From Volutella citrinella (Eukaryota; Ascomycota; Sordariomycetes; Hypocreales; Nectriaceae), in the NCBI GenBank assembly GCA_034401135.1, contig JAWZSP010000006.1:4030001-4094000 (forward strand): a stretch of DNA of 64,000 nt, in the 5' to 3' direction. This document shows positions 10,271 through 20,235 of this stretch, piece after piece. Below the pieces are notes generated by a model. The model saw nothing but the letters and a program-made list of their open reading frames with translations, did not search any database and was not told where the DNA came from. A program made the translations under genes and the position numbers. The first letter of the stretch is position 1, and the number at the start of each line of letters is the position of its first letter.

Positions 10271-10849
10271 CTACTTCCATGTCATGCCCATTCTCTGGAG
10301 ATATGCGTACAAGCTTCCCTTGGAGACGTTCCCTTCGGCGCGAGCAATGTTGGCCATCCACCGCGCCGCAAAGCTCCCGACTCGCGGTCCCCTGGCAGCG
10401 AATCCCAGAGCCTGCAGGACCCACGGCGCCATCATGACCAGAACGCCAAGCGCGACCAGGGTGCCGGCGGCGATGAGGGCGGTATAGTAGGGGTGTAGCT
10501 TGGCAAACTCCTCGGCGACCGCCGTGGCCTTTTGTATCGCTTCCGCCAGGGCCGCTGCCCTCTCAGCCTCCTGCTTGATGACGTTCTCGATGCCCCGGAG
10601 GATGGCCTCGGCTAGGCCTTCGGTCCAGCTCTGGGCAGAAACGATTTGGCGGAGCTTGTGCTCGAGCTCGGGGCCGTTGGTGCGCGCGGACCGGAGTGTT
10701 TCGATGAACTGAGCCGCCGGGTCGTCGGCGTAGGGCAAGGCCTCGGGGATGTAGCCCTGCTTCTCGAGCGATGGGTACGAGGGGATGGGTTGGTGGGTGG
10801 ACTGTTCCTGGCTTGTGAAGCAGGCCACGATGGAGTTGATGCAGTCCAT
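10271..10849 (-). CDS. IFI6/IFI27-like small membrane protein
   Basis: A 192-residue protein starting at MDCINS (ATG at 10847-10849); the frame stays open upstream but that extension looks non-coding. Residues about 60-110 form an amphipathic Ala/Glu-rich helix region (EAILRGIEN, AERAAALAEAI). Residues about 118-190 are a hydrophobic Ala/Gly-rich segment (ALIAAGTLVALGVLVMMAP, then GFAARGPRVGSFAARWM, GNVSKGSLYAYLQRMGM). The order GF..xGP..GS.AA..M....G.V..GSL.A.LQ..GM is the pattern of the interferon-induced 6-16/ISG12 family, which in animals are small mitochondrial or ER membrane proteins tied to cell death. Fungal members are known only as hypothetical proteins. A broken relative lies at about 5555-5680. 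Confidence 0.72.
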   Translation of the reverse strand: MDCINSIVACFTSQEQSTHQPIPSYPSLEKQGYIPEALPYADDPAAQFIETLRSARTNGPELEHKLRQIVSAQSWTEGLAEAILRGIENVIKQEAERAAALAEAIQKATAVAEEFAKLHPYYTALIAAGTLVALGVLVMMAPWVLQALGFAARGPRVGSFAARWMANIARAEGNVSKGSLYAYLQRMGMTWK

Positions 10850-11540
10850 GGTGGTGGTTGATAAGGGCAGTGAAAGATGTGGAGGCATGAGAGAAGGAGG
10901 GAGAAGAGAGGGATGCTTTATATCAAGCCATATTCCCAGCCCAGCCCATCCGGGGTACGCCTTGGGAGCCCAACGAGGTGGTGTTGGCCTGTTTCGCGGC
11001 CAGCCCAGGCAATTGATAGGCAGACATGCGGGAGGCCGGCCAGAACTGGGCTGTGGCACATATGCACTGGTTTTCCAAGGCTCAATTGGCTACAAAAGCG
11101 GGCGGCCATGTTTGCGGACCAACAAGGCGGCCGTCTTGTCTCACACGCGCATGAATGCACAGATGGTGTTGCTCAACCAACATTGATGTGCTGCAATTCA
11201 GCCGCAGTTGCCTATCCTGTGGTCAACGGCTGATAGCACAGACCACATGCAGTATTTCGAATTAAGGAGTTGGATAGTCCTCAGTGAGCCTCCAAACCAA
11301 AGTCCCTTCACGTCAGCGTGTGACCGTGTTACATAGTTGGACAGCCAGATTAGTCATGACGAGGAGGCAATCTAGGCAACCCAGCACCAAATACCAAACA
11401 CCATGCAGGCAGCCGTTTGCGATGCTGACTGCAGCAACATATAGAGGCCCCCCCGCGCAGCCTGCCACATGGATCTGCATTCTCGCTCTCTGGATAGTAT
11501 TGTCGTTTAGCTCAGTCCCCCGTTAAGCACCTAGGGAACC
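10850..11540. other. Divergent promoter region
   Basis: About 0.7 kb between the leftward IFI6-like gene and the rightward amidase-like gene. Short frames only. It presumably holds both promoters; no clear motif is seen. Confidence 0.45.
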
Positions 11541-12788
11541 ATGGACATTCCCGCCTTCACCATCGACCTGTCGCGCCCGCCCGAGGCACGATACGACCAC
11601 GTCATCGACCATTTCCGGGAACAGGTCGACAGCTCGACGCTGCCCGACGTCTTCTACGAGCTGCTCGAGACCCTCGCCGGCCACGCTGGGGGCAAGTTGC
11701 TGGCGGCCGTGTCGCGCATCAGCCTGCGCCGGCTGCACCGCGACGAGGAGACGCGGGAGCTGGCGGGCATCTCGAAGGCCAGCGGCATCCCGATGCACGT
11801 CCTCGTCGCATTCAACGTGCTGCTGGATCTGCTACTTGGGTGCACCAGCGGCGGGGTGCGCGTGGCCGACGGCGAGGGCGGTCGTAAATCGCGGATGCTT
11901 CACTTCCGGACGCTCGACTGGGGCATGGACAGCCTGCGCGACATTGTGGTGCGGCTCGACTTTGTGCGCTCCGACGGCGGGCCCGTCGTCGCCACGTCTG
12001 TCACGTACCTGGGCTACGTCGGGGTGCTCACCGGCGTGCGCAAGGGCCTCAGCGTGAGTCTCAACTTCCGACCACACCACGCGAACGAGACGTGCCGCCA
12101 GAGCCTGGCCTTTCGGTGGAACCAGGCGCTGGTGCTGCTGGGCCGGCGGCGGTCCATCTCCAGCACGCTGCGGGGCTTCCTCCTCGATGCGAATGCCGAC
12201 ACGGATGCCGGGGCCGGGGCCGACGCCGAGATGCCGGAGACCGCGTTCCGGAACCTACTGGCCGCGCAGGAGAGCTCGCCGTCGACGTCGGCCTACGTGG
12301 TGCTCTGCCGGCCGGACCGCGTCTTCGTCGTCGACAAGGACAACCGGCGCGCCCAGATCCGCGACTCGGACACGTTCCTAGCGGCGTACAACCACGACGC
12401 GGCCGACGAGGAGGACCCGGCGCGGCTGCAAAAGGCCGCCGACGACCAGGCCTCGACGCTGAGCCTGACGGGCATGGCCGCCCTCGTCGACTGCTCGCTG
12501 GATCGCAAGAAGCACCTCGAGGAGCTGTGGTCACGGAAGTCGCGCGCGCGCCGTCGCAAAAACAAGGCCGTCTTGTTCGAGGACGTGGTGGGCTTTGTGC
12601 AAGATGAGGAGATTAGCAACGACGAGACGCACTATGCCGTCATCATGGACCCGACGGCGGGCACGGTGCGGTGGTCGACCGTGTATGAGGTGCCGTCGGA
12701 ACGTTCTAGCTCTGAGTCTGTGGCCAGCAGTCTGACAGTCGCGACGAGCGAGTCGAATTTTGAGCCGATTATGGAGATGAGGGACTGA
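11541..12788 (+). CDS. Acid ceramidase/NAAA-like Ntn-type amidohydrolase
   Basis: An intronless, GC-rich gene of 415 residues starting MDIPAF. The block NVLLDLLLGCTSGGV around residue 100 places a Cys where the acid ceramidase / N-acylethanolamine acid amidase / bile-salt hydrolase superfamily has its catalytic, autoprocessing Cys, and LHFRTLDWGMDSLR about 25 residues later is the matching family block (the R.LDW motif). Later YLGYVGVLTGVRKGLSVSLN matches the G.LTG....G.S...N block. The predicted reaction is hydrolysis of an amide bond of a lipid such as a ceramide or N-acylethanolamine. No signal peptide is obvious, unlike the lysosomal animal enzymes, so it may act in the cytosol. A low-complexity Ala/Asp insert lies near residue 220. 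The extreme GC content of third positions is notable. Confidence 0.8.
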   Translation: MDIPAFTIDLSRPPEARYDHVIDHFREQVDSSTLPDVFYELLETLAGHAGGKLLAAVSRISLRRLHRDEETRELAGISKASGIPMHVLVAFNVLLDLLLGCTSGGVRVADGEGGRKSRMLHFRTLDWGMDSLRDIVVRLDFVRSDGGPVVATSVTYLGYVGVLTGVRKGLSVSLNFRPHHANETCRQSLAFRWNQALVLLGRRRSISSTLRGFLLDANADTDAGAGADAEMPETAFRNLLAAQESSPSTSAYVVLCRPDRVFVVDKDNRRAQIRDSDTFLAAYNHDAADEEDPARLQKAADDQASTLSLTGMAALVDCSLDRKKHLEELWSRKSRARRRKNKAVLFEDVVGFVQDEEISNDETHYAVIMDPTAGTVRWSTVYEVPSERSSSESVASSLTVATSESNFEPIMEMRD

Positions 12789-12977
12789 GTGGTGGGAAGC
12801 AATATTGAATGTATTACGGTGTTAATTCAGCAGCTGGGACTGGAACGGAAAAGGTTTATGAGGTGTTTTGGTGTACTTCATAGCGAGGCGGCGCATACAA
12901 GCGAAACTCATTTCATCTCTTCTCATTTATAATCTTCAAAACGACACGCTACTTTTCTACCGATATCTTCACGCACT

Positions 12978-14267
12978 CTACAGGTGCGCCCGCGGCCGGT
13001 CCTGCTTGATATCCCGCAGCACGTCCTCAACGGTCCGCACCGCGTCCAGGGCCATGCCGTAGCCGGCCTGGAAGCCGGTGCCCCCCGCGCCGTAGTTGTG
13101 GACGAGCACCCGCTGCTCCCCGGCCACGGCAACCGACTCGCGCTCGATGCGCGTGCCGCCCTCCCGGGACGGACGGAGGCCCGCAAAGGCGGCCAGGACC
13201 TCGAGGTCGGCCTGGCGCACCTCTGAGCTGAGCTCCTTGGTGCGCGTGAGGATGTCCTCTGTCTCGTACGAGTAGGTGGCGCTGTCACTGTCGATACTGT
13301 CAGCATATAAGCGGGAGGTCAAACCGACGCAAAACCTACCCGTTGCCCTTTTGCATGTACCCGCCCAGAATCACGTTCCCGTTGGACACGGGCCGCGGGA
13401 TAATATACGTCTCGTAGTCCTTGCCGTGGCGCATGATGTTGGTTCGGACTGAGGGCGCGCGTGTGAGCAGAACCTGTCCCCGCGTCGGGTAGCACTTGGG
13501 GTCCTCGACGCCGGGCAGCGTCTTGGCCGCGTTGCCGACGCAGTTGAAGACGACCTTTGTCGAGGGGCTGGAGAAGGCGGCGCCGATGCTGGGCAGCCGC
13601 TGGCGGACGAAGCGCACGCCGTACTGGTCACGCAGACGGCGGAACAGGTACTGGCAGTGGCTGGGCGCGTTGACGGTCAGCGTGGTGAAGGAGACGCCGA
13701 ACTTGACGCCCTTGGGGAGCTCTTCCTCGGGGAGGATGTGGAACTGCGGCTTATTTAGTCTCGAGGGTTGCAATGAGCGAAGAAAGAGGGGGCTAACGTC
13801 TTCGAGATACTCGGACATGGCCTTGATCTTGTCGTGCGGCACGTTCTCGTCCCACAGCTCAGTCGACGGCGTCCGCTGGACAAACGTCTCCTCTGGGCGT
13901 CCCGTCGCCAGCTTGCCGAGGTGGGCGTAGCCGTGGCGATCCCACTTGATGGCGTTGGCATCGGTGCCCGAGATGGCGGAGAAGTTGCATCCGGCCCTGC
14001 TGCTGGTCAGTCCTGGTCGATGCTCTGGGCGAGAGGAGGTTGCGTACCACGGAGATGTGTAGTGGATGGACGTGTCTCCCGGTAGGTGCTCTGCGACGAT
14101 GGTGATGTGCTTGCCGAAGCCGCGCTCAGAGAGAACGAGGGCGACGTCGAGGCCAATGATGCCGGCGCTGAGGAGTGAGTTAGCGATTGAGATTGAGATT
14201 GAGATTGAGACGGGGCAACGCGGGAGGCTGTCACTCACCCGACAATGACGATGCTGTCCTGTGCCAT
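12978..14267 (-). CDS. D-amino-acid oxidase, peroxisomal
   Basis: Five exons by splice signals and frame: 14267-14239, 14167-14048, 13996-13798, 13743-13340 and 13287-12978, totalling 353 residues. Exon 1 gives MAQDSIVIVG and exon 2 continues AGIIGLDVALVL, together the FAD-binding GxGxxG. Across the exon 2/3 junction the protein reads SPWAGCNF, the D-amino-acid oxidase SPWAGA.W/F block. YIIPRP.....ILGG and the C-terminal HNYGAGGTGFQAGYGMA are further family blocks. The enzyme oxidises D-amino acids to 2-oxo acids, ammonia and hydrogen peroxide. The last three residues, AHL, fit the PTS1 consensus (S/A/C)-(K/R/H)-L, supporting import into peroxisomes. The donor after exon 3 is gttagc, unusual but consistent with frame and domain continuity. 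Intron 1 holds a GAGATT repeat. Confidence 0.92.
14184..14210. repeat. GAGATT hexanucleotide repeat in intron
   Basis: About four head-to-tail copies of a GAGATT unit inside intron 1 of the D-amino-acid oxidase gene. It has no effect on the coding frame. Confidence 0.8.
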
Positions 14268-15929
14268 GCTGAACGACTGCAATTGATCCGCTGTATAATT
14301 AAATGATTTGAAGCTGATTGATCTACGTCTTCTGCTTCATCGAGCGCAAAGTCGTCCTTAATGATGAGAACTGACGGCAATGGCTTATCAGTGAGGGGCA
14401 TTCGCCGCGGTGCCGCGGGAAACTTGTGGGCGACTATCTAGCCTGGATGTGTTCTAGCCTGGCGTGCTCCGGCCGCACAAAAGCAACGTCTGGCGCTCCG
14501 GAGCAGAGTCGCGCCCGTCCCAAGGACAATCCCAAGGCCGGCATCGATTTCGATTGGCGGCGTTGGTGCGCGGCCGGAGCCAGATTGGGCCGCCGTTGGC
14601 CGGCAGCGGGTCCGAGGAGTGGGGACGGAGGTGTTGAAGTGATGTCCAGTGTATACTCTGTAGCGTCATGCTGAGTATCATGTTGTGTAGTATCATGGGC
14701 GGCAGGCTCCGATGTGATGATGTAGGAGCCGTCGATGTGAAGCAATTGAGCTCATCCCCTGTCCTGGCGATTGTGAGCCTTGAGCTTGACGTCGGTGGAA
14801 AGCGATTGCGTCGCAGCAGCAGGGCAATGCACGACGCCAACTGGAAAAAGGCGGGCCGGGGCTCTTCGCTGGCTACTGTTTGCGCTGCAATGCCACTAAG
14901 TAATTGTCATCCCAGTGCTGTGCCACAACGGCCGTGGCTGATGATGACGCTGGTGGCAGCCCGCCGTGGTTAGTTCCCATCGCACAGGCGAGGTATCTAG
15001 GCGAGTACGCGGCCAAGTGAACAATTCCAAATACGCTCTCCACGACAAGCGACCGTAGCACCTGGGAATTTGTCAATTGCTCGGCTGCCGACCGTGAGCA
15101 GCAAGCGATAGCAGGCCAGGCGACATCTAAGCCACAGACAACCACCACAGTAAATCCCAATGCCAAGTGTTGGACTGATGACAGCCCGCCGTCCAACAAT
15201 CAGCGTCTGTTTGCCCCAGGTTTGTCAGGGCATGCTTCTACGGCGTTTAATGTTTCCCCAGATCCGCCGACCGCAGGGCTGATTCCACAAACCCAGTATC
15301 GATCGGCTTTTCCTTGTGTGCGCCCAGCGATGGTGTCGTTCTGGGCCTTTGGGGTCGACCCGGAGGAGCGTCATCCCGGGGGCTAGGCTTTAGGCCTTCT
15401 AGCGTCATTCGTTGTAGGTGTGCCATTCGGTGTCGCATTCGCTATTTGGCATCACTGCGTCATTCACTGTAGCTTGTGCGCCTAGGGGGACCAGCTTGGG
15501 CCAACGGGTAGCCCGGCACGGCGGTCGGTGGCGGAGATGGTCCGTCGGTGGCGAAGTGCGCGGCCACCCACCAGCAACGGCCCCAAGGAATAGCGACCAG
15601 GAGGCATTTGGGTTGGTTGGTGGTAGTGGTGCACAGCCCCGGGTTGATCATGCCCATTCATCGCCATGGCCGTGGTCACGGCATCGTCCTGTCAGACAGA
15701 ATGCTCTCGATTGAAAAGCTGGTGCATATAACGTCAGTCGCCTCCCCCACGAGGTTGAATACTTTAATTCTCCATTCGGCAAGACAGGCCATCCGCTTCT
15801 TCTTCTTCCATAAGACGGCCCCCAAGTCTGTCAATTCTCACTCAAGTCTCAACTCGCACTCTCAACTCTCAACTTTCGCCACAGAAAACAGGTGTACTAG
15901 TCTTCTCAACCCTCGCCAGCATTTGCAAT
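14268..15929. other. Long intergenic stretch, no gene recognised
   Basis: About 1.7 kb between divergent genes. Frames on both strands are short or GC-driven and carry no domains. TC-rich DNA and a short CT-rich run (about 15835-15875) precede the PPxY gene and may belong to its promoter or 5' UTR. Confidence 0.5.
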
Positions 15930-16370
15930 ATGCCGTCGATACCTCCCGACGCTCTCCTCGTCGCCCGCGACATCGTTACCTCCAACAACACCGCCGACCC
16001 CTTCACCGGCCCCAGCACGGCCACCATCCTCATCCCCGTCCTGGTCGGCTTCTTCTTCATCATCTCCGTCGGCGGCTGCTGCATCGTCGCCCAGCGCAAG
16101 CGCAACCACGCCGCCTCGAACCGCAACTTCACCCTCCACCAGCGCAGCGCCCCCAAGCCGTCCGTCGACAGCGGCGAAGAGCTGCCGGCCTATCCCCCGC
16201 ACGCGTACACCGGCCTGGGCCGCACCTTTAACGACCCGCCGCCCACGTACGAGGCGTCGTCGAGTGCGGCCGGCAGTGGTGGAGTCTCCCATTCCAACGA
16301 CACCAGCGGCGGCGGAGGGATGACGAGTGGAGGGACGACCAGCGGGGGAGGGTCCTCGAGCAACAACTGA
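15930..16370 (+). CDS. Single-pass membrane protein with PPxY motif
   Basis: A 146-residue protein. A short N-terminal region with an N-glycosylation-like NNT is followed by one transmembrane segment (about residues 30-55, TILIPVLVGFFFIISVGGCC), then a basic stop-transfer QRKRNH, which suggests an extracellular N-terminus and a cytosolic tail. The tail has PAYPPHAY and DPPPTYEAS; the second contains PPxY, the binding site of WW domains in Rsp5/NEDD4-type ubiquitin ligases. The last 45 residues are Gly/Ser/Thr-rich and low in complexity. Small proteins of this type act as adaptors or regulated membrane proteins in fungi, but that is inference here. A larger plus-strand open frame overlapping it in another frame is rejected. 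Confidence 0.7.
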   Translation: MPSIPPDALLVARDIVTSNNTADPFTGPSTATILIPVLVGFFFIISVGGCCIVAQRKRNHAASNRNFTLHQRSAPKPSVDSGEELPAYPPHAYTGLGRTFNDPPPTYEASSSAAGSGGVSHSNDTSGGGGMTSGGTTSGGGSSSNN

Positions 16371-16648
16371 GCATGGGAAATGAAACAACACGGACAATGA
16401 ATTAATTAGCGGGACATATATTTCAGTAGCGATTTCGTAATGACGCCTACCATGGGCATGCAGAGGGCCACGTCGATACCACGCAGTACATTTCACAATT
16501 GACATTCTACAAGCAAACCACCACAGACATTGCATCACCAAGTGCATCGCTACACACATGATCCAAGTGACTGCATCAATCATAACTTCATCACAGCCAT
16601 CCCTGCCCCCATCCCTCGCATGTCCCGTCATCCCTCGTACAACCCCCC
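16371..16648. other. Convergent 3' flanks
   Basis: AT-richer 3' flanking DNA between two converging genes; no gene is seen. Confidence 0.5.
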
Positions 16649-18334
16649 CTACTTGTGCAGCCTGGCCGCGCGTTCCAAGTCATTCCAAAACGCACACTGC
16701 GCAGCCCGCGTCCCGTCCTCCTCCACCACCGTAAAGTTCCCAGGATTCACCAGCAACTGCCGCGGCCGGCCACCATCCCGCGCCACTGCCGCCTCGTACC
16801 GCGGCCACTCCACGCTTCCCCCGAGCCGCAGCCGATTCGGGTCGCCCGTCAGCACGAAGCTCCCAATGTATGCCGAGTAGATGGCCGCCGTGTCGCGGAA
16901 CGCCACGGCCGGGTCGTCCCACAGGTAGGCAAAGTCGGATGCGTGCGGGACGCCGCGCCACGACACGGCCGCGAGCGGGTGGTCGGGCGTGTTGAAGCGC
17001 AGGCGCCATGTCGGCGCGCCGGCCGTCGATGTGCGGAACGCCGTCTCGCGGCTGGGGCAGATGTAGGCCATGTCGGACCACGACGCCGAGATGCGGTTGT
17101 ACTGCGTGCTGTTGGGTGAGCCGGACCACGCCGAGTCCGGGTACGCCGTCGGGTCTGGGTACAGCGCGTTGATGATGGCCAGGTCCGTCGCGTTGAGGTC
17201 CGGGCTCATGCGGTGCCAGAACTGGATGAAGTCGTCGTTGGTCTGCAGGTTGCCTGGAGTATAGTACTTGCCCTCGTCTGACGCGTGCGTCGTGATGATG
17301 GGGATATGGTGGAATTCGCCCTTGGCTCCCGTCACAGACCCGGCCTGCTCGAGGAGGTACCCGCCGATGGACGGCTGCCACGGCCAGTCCAGCTGGTCTT
17401 TGGCGTCTTCGTATCGCTGGGCCGAGACCTGTCGAATTTTTTCCGCCGGTGCGTTGCGTAAGCACTTCAGTTGCTCGTCGTCAGTTGCATCAGTCGAGCA
17501 GCCGAGAGCGAGCATCAGCGCTGCAAAGTCTTTCTGATATCGAGGATAGTCGGGGCCCGGAAACGCCCTCGCAGTCGCCGACCCAGACTGCAAGATGGCT
17601 CTTGCAAAGAGCTTTTCGTCTTTCCCAGCGCCGTAGTTGTGGAAGTAGTGGAAAGCCGTTGAGTGCGCGCCGGCCGAGAGACCTCCCAGTGTGATCTGCT
17701 GCGGATCGCCGCCAAACGATGCGAGGTGCCGCTGGAGGAACTGCAGAAAGAATTGCTGGTCCTGCAGGCCGAGATTCAACAGGCCCTGTCGCTCAAACAA
17801 CTTGCTCGGAAGGAAACCAAATGAGTTGAGGCGGTAGTTGAATGACACTACCGCCACCGGCTCAACCGACGCCGCGACAAACGCCGCCCCGTCCATGTCT
17901 CGAGCAGAAAAGGATGCAAACCCGCCCCCGTGAATCCATACAAGCGTCGGAAGTTTCTTGTCGAGGGGAACTCCACTCGTCCGGTAGACGTTGAAGTTGA
18001 GGCATGCTTCATCCTGCTGATCAGGGTACGGATACTTGAGGTCCTGCAAGCACACCGAGCCGTATTCCGCTGCTGCCTTGACGCCATCAAATGCAGCGGG
18101 CTGTGACTTTAACGGGCGAAATCGTCCATCGCCGACAGGTTGCTCGGCGTAGTCGATGCCGAGCCAGGCGTCAACCTGATGCGGGAGCTGGTGCCCACTG
18201 AGCGTTTCCGAAATGTTCGTTCCAGAGAAGGATCCATAGTTCCCCAGGGTTACTATGGGCACTGCCGAGTTGGCTGTGACGGGAACAGGTTGGCAAAGAG
18301 CTCCGAGGAGACCGAGAAGAGCGATCCGTTGCAT
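16649..18334 (-). CDS. Secreted type B carboxylesterase
   Basis: An intronless gene of 561 residues. I start it at MQRIALL (18332-18334) because this gives a textbook signal peptide (LLGLLGALCQPVPVTA); an upstream in-frame Met at 18451 lacks one at its very N-terminus. The alpha/beta-hydrolase of the carboxylesterase/lipase family is shown by GIDYAEQPVGDGRFRP, the oxyanion-hole block LVWIHGGGFASFS near residue 130, SFNYRLNSFGFL, and the nucleophile elbow GGLSAGAHS near residue 225. A late His in GVPHASDF near residue 480 is the likely catalytic His. The elbow reads GLSAG rather than the usual GESAG, which is within known variation. It hydrolyses carboxylic esters outside the cell; the substrate is unknown. 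Confidence 0.9.
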   Translation of the reverse strand: MQRIALLGLLGALCQPVPVTANSAVPIVTLGNYGSFSGTNISETLSGHQLPHQVDAWLGIDYAEQPVGDGRFRPLKSQPAAFDGVKAAAEYGSVCLQDLKYPYPDQQDEACLNFNVYRTSGVPLDKKLPTLVWIHGGGFASFSARDMDGAAFVAASVEPVAVVSFNYRLNSFGFLPSKLFERQGLLNLGLQDQQFFLQFLQRHLASFGGDPQQITLGGLSAGAHSTAFHYFHNYGAGKDEKLFARAILQSGSATARAFPGPDYPRYQKDFAALMLALGCSTDATDDEQLKCLRNAPAEKIRQVSAQRYEDAKDQLDWPWQPSIGGYLLEQAGSVTGAKGEFHHIPIITTHASDEGKYYTPGNLQTNDDFIQFWHRMSPDLNATDLAIINALYPDPTAYPDSAWSGSPNSTQYNRISASWSDMAYICPSRETAFRTSTAGAPTWRLRFNTPDHPLAAVSWRGVPHASDFAYLWDDPAVAFRDTAAIYSAYIGSFVLTGDPNRLRLGGSVEWPRYEAAVARDGGRPRQLLVNPGNFTVVEEDGTRAAQCAFWNDLERAARLHK

Positions 18335-19213
18335 GGCGAGGGCTGGAGTGTACGAGTCTGACTTTTGGATTACGAGCGAGAGCCGCGATGCTGCTGATTC
18401 GCAGAGACTTGTGTAGTAGTCCTGGTAATATAGCAGATTCATCATGAGCAACTCTTATCGTCAGTCGGGTCTTATATGGAATCCCGTCTCGTGGCTCCCC
18501 GCAGCGATGCCAAGTTGAAGTTGTAGAGAGGTGCGGCTATTTTCCCCCATTCGGGTACGCGCACCGGCCGCAGATCTTGGCCGACGTTGGTGCATGTCGC
18601 CAGTGGACGCCAGAAGTATCGCCGACAACAACTCCCACTCATGGAGATTTACATGTTGCCGGTCACTTGTTCAGATGATCTCGAGGCTAAGAATACCACT
18701 GCAGATATCCAGTAGCCTTTTTCGCATAAATATCCGCCCCCACAGTTGGAGGTCTGATTCTGACCCCATTGCCGCCCTCGCCTACACAAGAGCACTACTG
18801 CCAACAGGCGGAATGTGACGAATCAATCATCTCTAGAGACATATCAAGGGCACCCGCATAGCGTGTCGCAGGCCATTGAAACCACATGATGCCGTTCTGT
18901 CGCCTCGTCACGCTCTCAGCCAGCCAGGATGCACCTCATGTCTCACTACTGCTGAGACTCGGAACAAGTTGCCAATCATCTACTCCGTGCTTTCTTATTC
19001 CTCGTCCAAGTCTAACTCCATGTATCACTCATGATGTCATGTACATTTTTGTTATCGTTTCTCGTATCCCTGACATCAATAGTCTAGGGGCGTCGGACAC
19101 CCATAAATACTGAACACTGCCGCACCGGTAACCAGAGTCGACCCTCCCGTCACAAACAAACACGCCTTGATCAAGCAAACACCCAACTCGTCAATCATCA
19201 CAAGAATTTCAAG
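18335..19213. other. Divergent promoter region
   Basis: About 0.9 kb between the leftward esterase gene and the rightward small secreted-protein gene. A TATA-like ataaatac occurs at about 19103-19110, close to 105 bases before the latter's ATG. No gene is seen. Confidence 0.4.
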
Positions 19214-19488
19214 ATGAAGTTCACGGCCGCCCTTGTTGTGCTCGCCTGCATCTCTCAGTCGCAGGCCTCGCCACTTGAACTAAACCAACAAACCTGTTTG
19301 AAAGAAGGAGGCCAGTCACTCTATTGCCAGCCAGAGACTTTTACTAATACATACTAGAGCGATGCGATGTTCTGTCAAGCGCCCTCTTTGGCAAATGTTG
19401 TGAAGGGCTGGTTTGCGTCCATACGCCCAGCATCCTGTTAGGCCCTCCAGACGAGTGTAGGCCTAAGGGCGAGGAGCAACAGGGTTAG
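19214..19488 (+). CDS. Putative small Cys-rich secreted protein
   Basis: The ATG at 19214 opens a clear signal peptide (MKFTAALVVLACISQSQA), followed by NQQTCLKEGG. Downstream, a second frame reads ALFGKCCEGLVCV...PDEC and ends at a stop at 19486-19488. The pieces join in frame if an intron runs from 19315 (gtcact donor, weak) to 19379 (AG acceptor), with a perfect TACTAAT-like branch box between; this gives 69 residues. The C...CC.GLVC...C spacing resembles inhibitor-cystine-knot or effector-type peptides. The donor is poor, and other splicings break the frame, so the gene could also be decayed. Function is unknown; a secreted effector or antimicrobial role is only a guess. Confidence 0.45.
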
Positions 19489-20235
19489 GAGGTGACCCTA
19501 GTGCAGTGTACCGTATCTAGCCTCTGTCTTGAAGAAGTTCTGCTATGACTTGATGAAACAATTATCCAGAGTGCACAGACTGGGGTATATGGATAGCCGT
19601 CTAGTAGTGCGTCGGGCCAAGGATACTAGTTGATCATACAATACCTGCAGATAGTTGTACGCAGCGGTTGCGAGCCAGAGATGAATTGAATTTATAATTT
19701 ATATTCCAGTACCTCTCAGTTCAAGCCACTCTTCAAGTATCAAGAATATCAGCCTTCCTAAGCTCCAGAATGGTGCGTATGGAATGCGGGGTGTTACTCT
19801 TGACACAATCCACTCGGTTTGGGGACGACCATGACAACGGTCTTCACTGAAGGCAAATTTGTCTCGCCCGACTACCATTTCGCCCATACGGAGCGAGAAT
19901 CCATCATAGCCGTCAACCTCACTCACCTGCCGATCGTGCAGTATTTATAGGGCGTGATTGACAAGACCGGCCAAAGCCGGCGCGACCCGAGGGCGCGGTG
20001 GACCACCACGAGGGCAGCCCTTATGTAAAGCTTATGAGGATATCCACCCTCTTGGCAACCCATATGGCTTTTTGGAAAGGTCCCATTTGCGAGCGGCACG
20101 CAACGGCTGATATGGCGTGTCGCCACAAGAGCGGCATCGGGGTGGGGATGCAGAAACGATGCGGGGAAAAAAACCCGAGTCTAACGTCTTTTTTCTCGTG
20201 ATGCACTTTTTAAATACTACGAGTAATAAAGGAAC
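19489..20235. other. Intergenic, nothing recognised
   Basis: About 0.75 kb with only short frames. Its right end is the promoter of the DUF1989 gene; ttttaaatac at about 20206-20215 may act as its TATA element. Confidence 0.4.

Noticed and set aside
12061..12534. Long antisense frame in the amidase-like gene
   Set aside because: Very GC-rich shadow frame (Arg/Pro/Ala-rich) opposite a gene with clear family motifs.
15548..16231. Rightward frame of 227 codons overlapping the PPxY membrane protein
   Set aside because: Its second half is His/Arg/Pro-rich and overlaps, in another frame, a protein with a clear membrane segment and PPxY motif.
16680..17465. Second leftward frame of 261 codons inside the carboxylesterase gene
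   Set aside because: Arg/Ala/Pro-rich frame shadow of the esterase, which has all family motifs.
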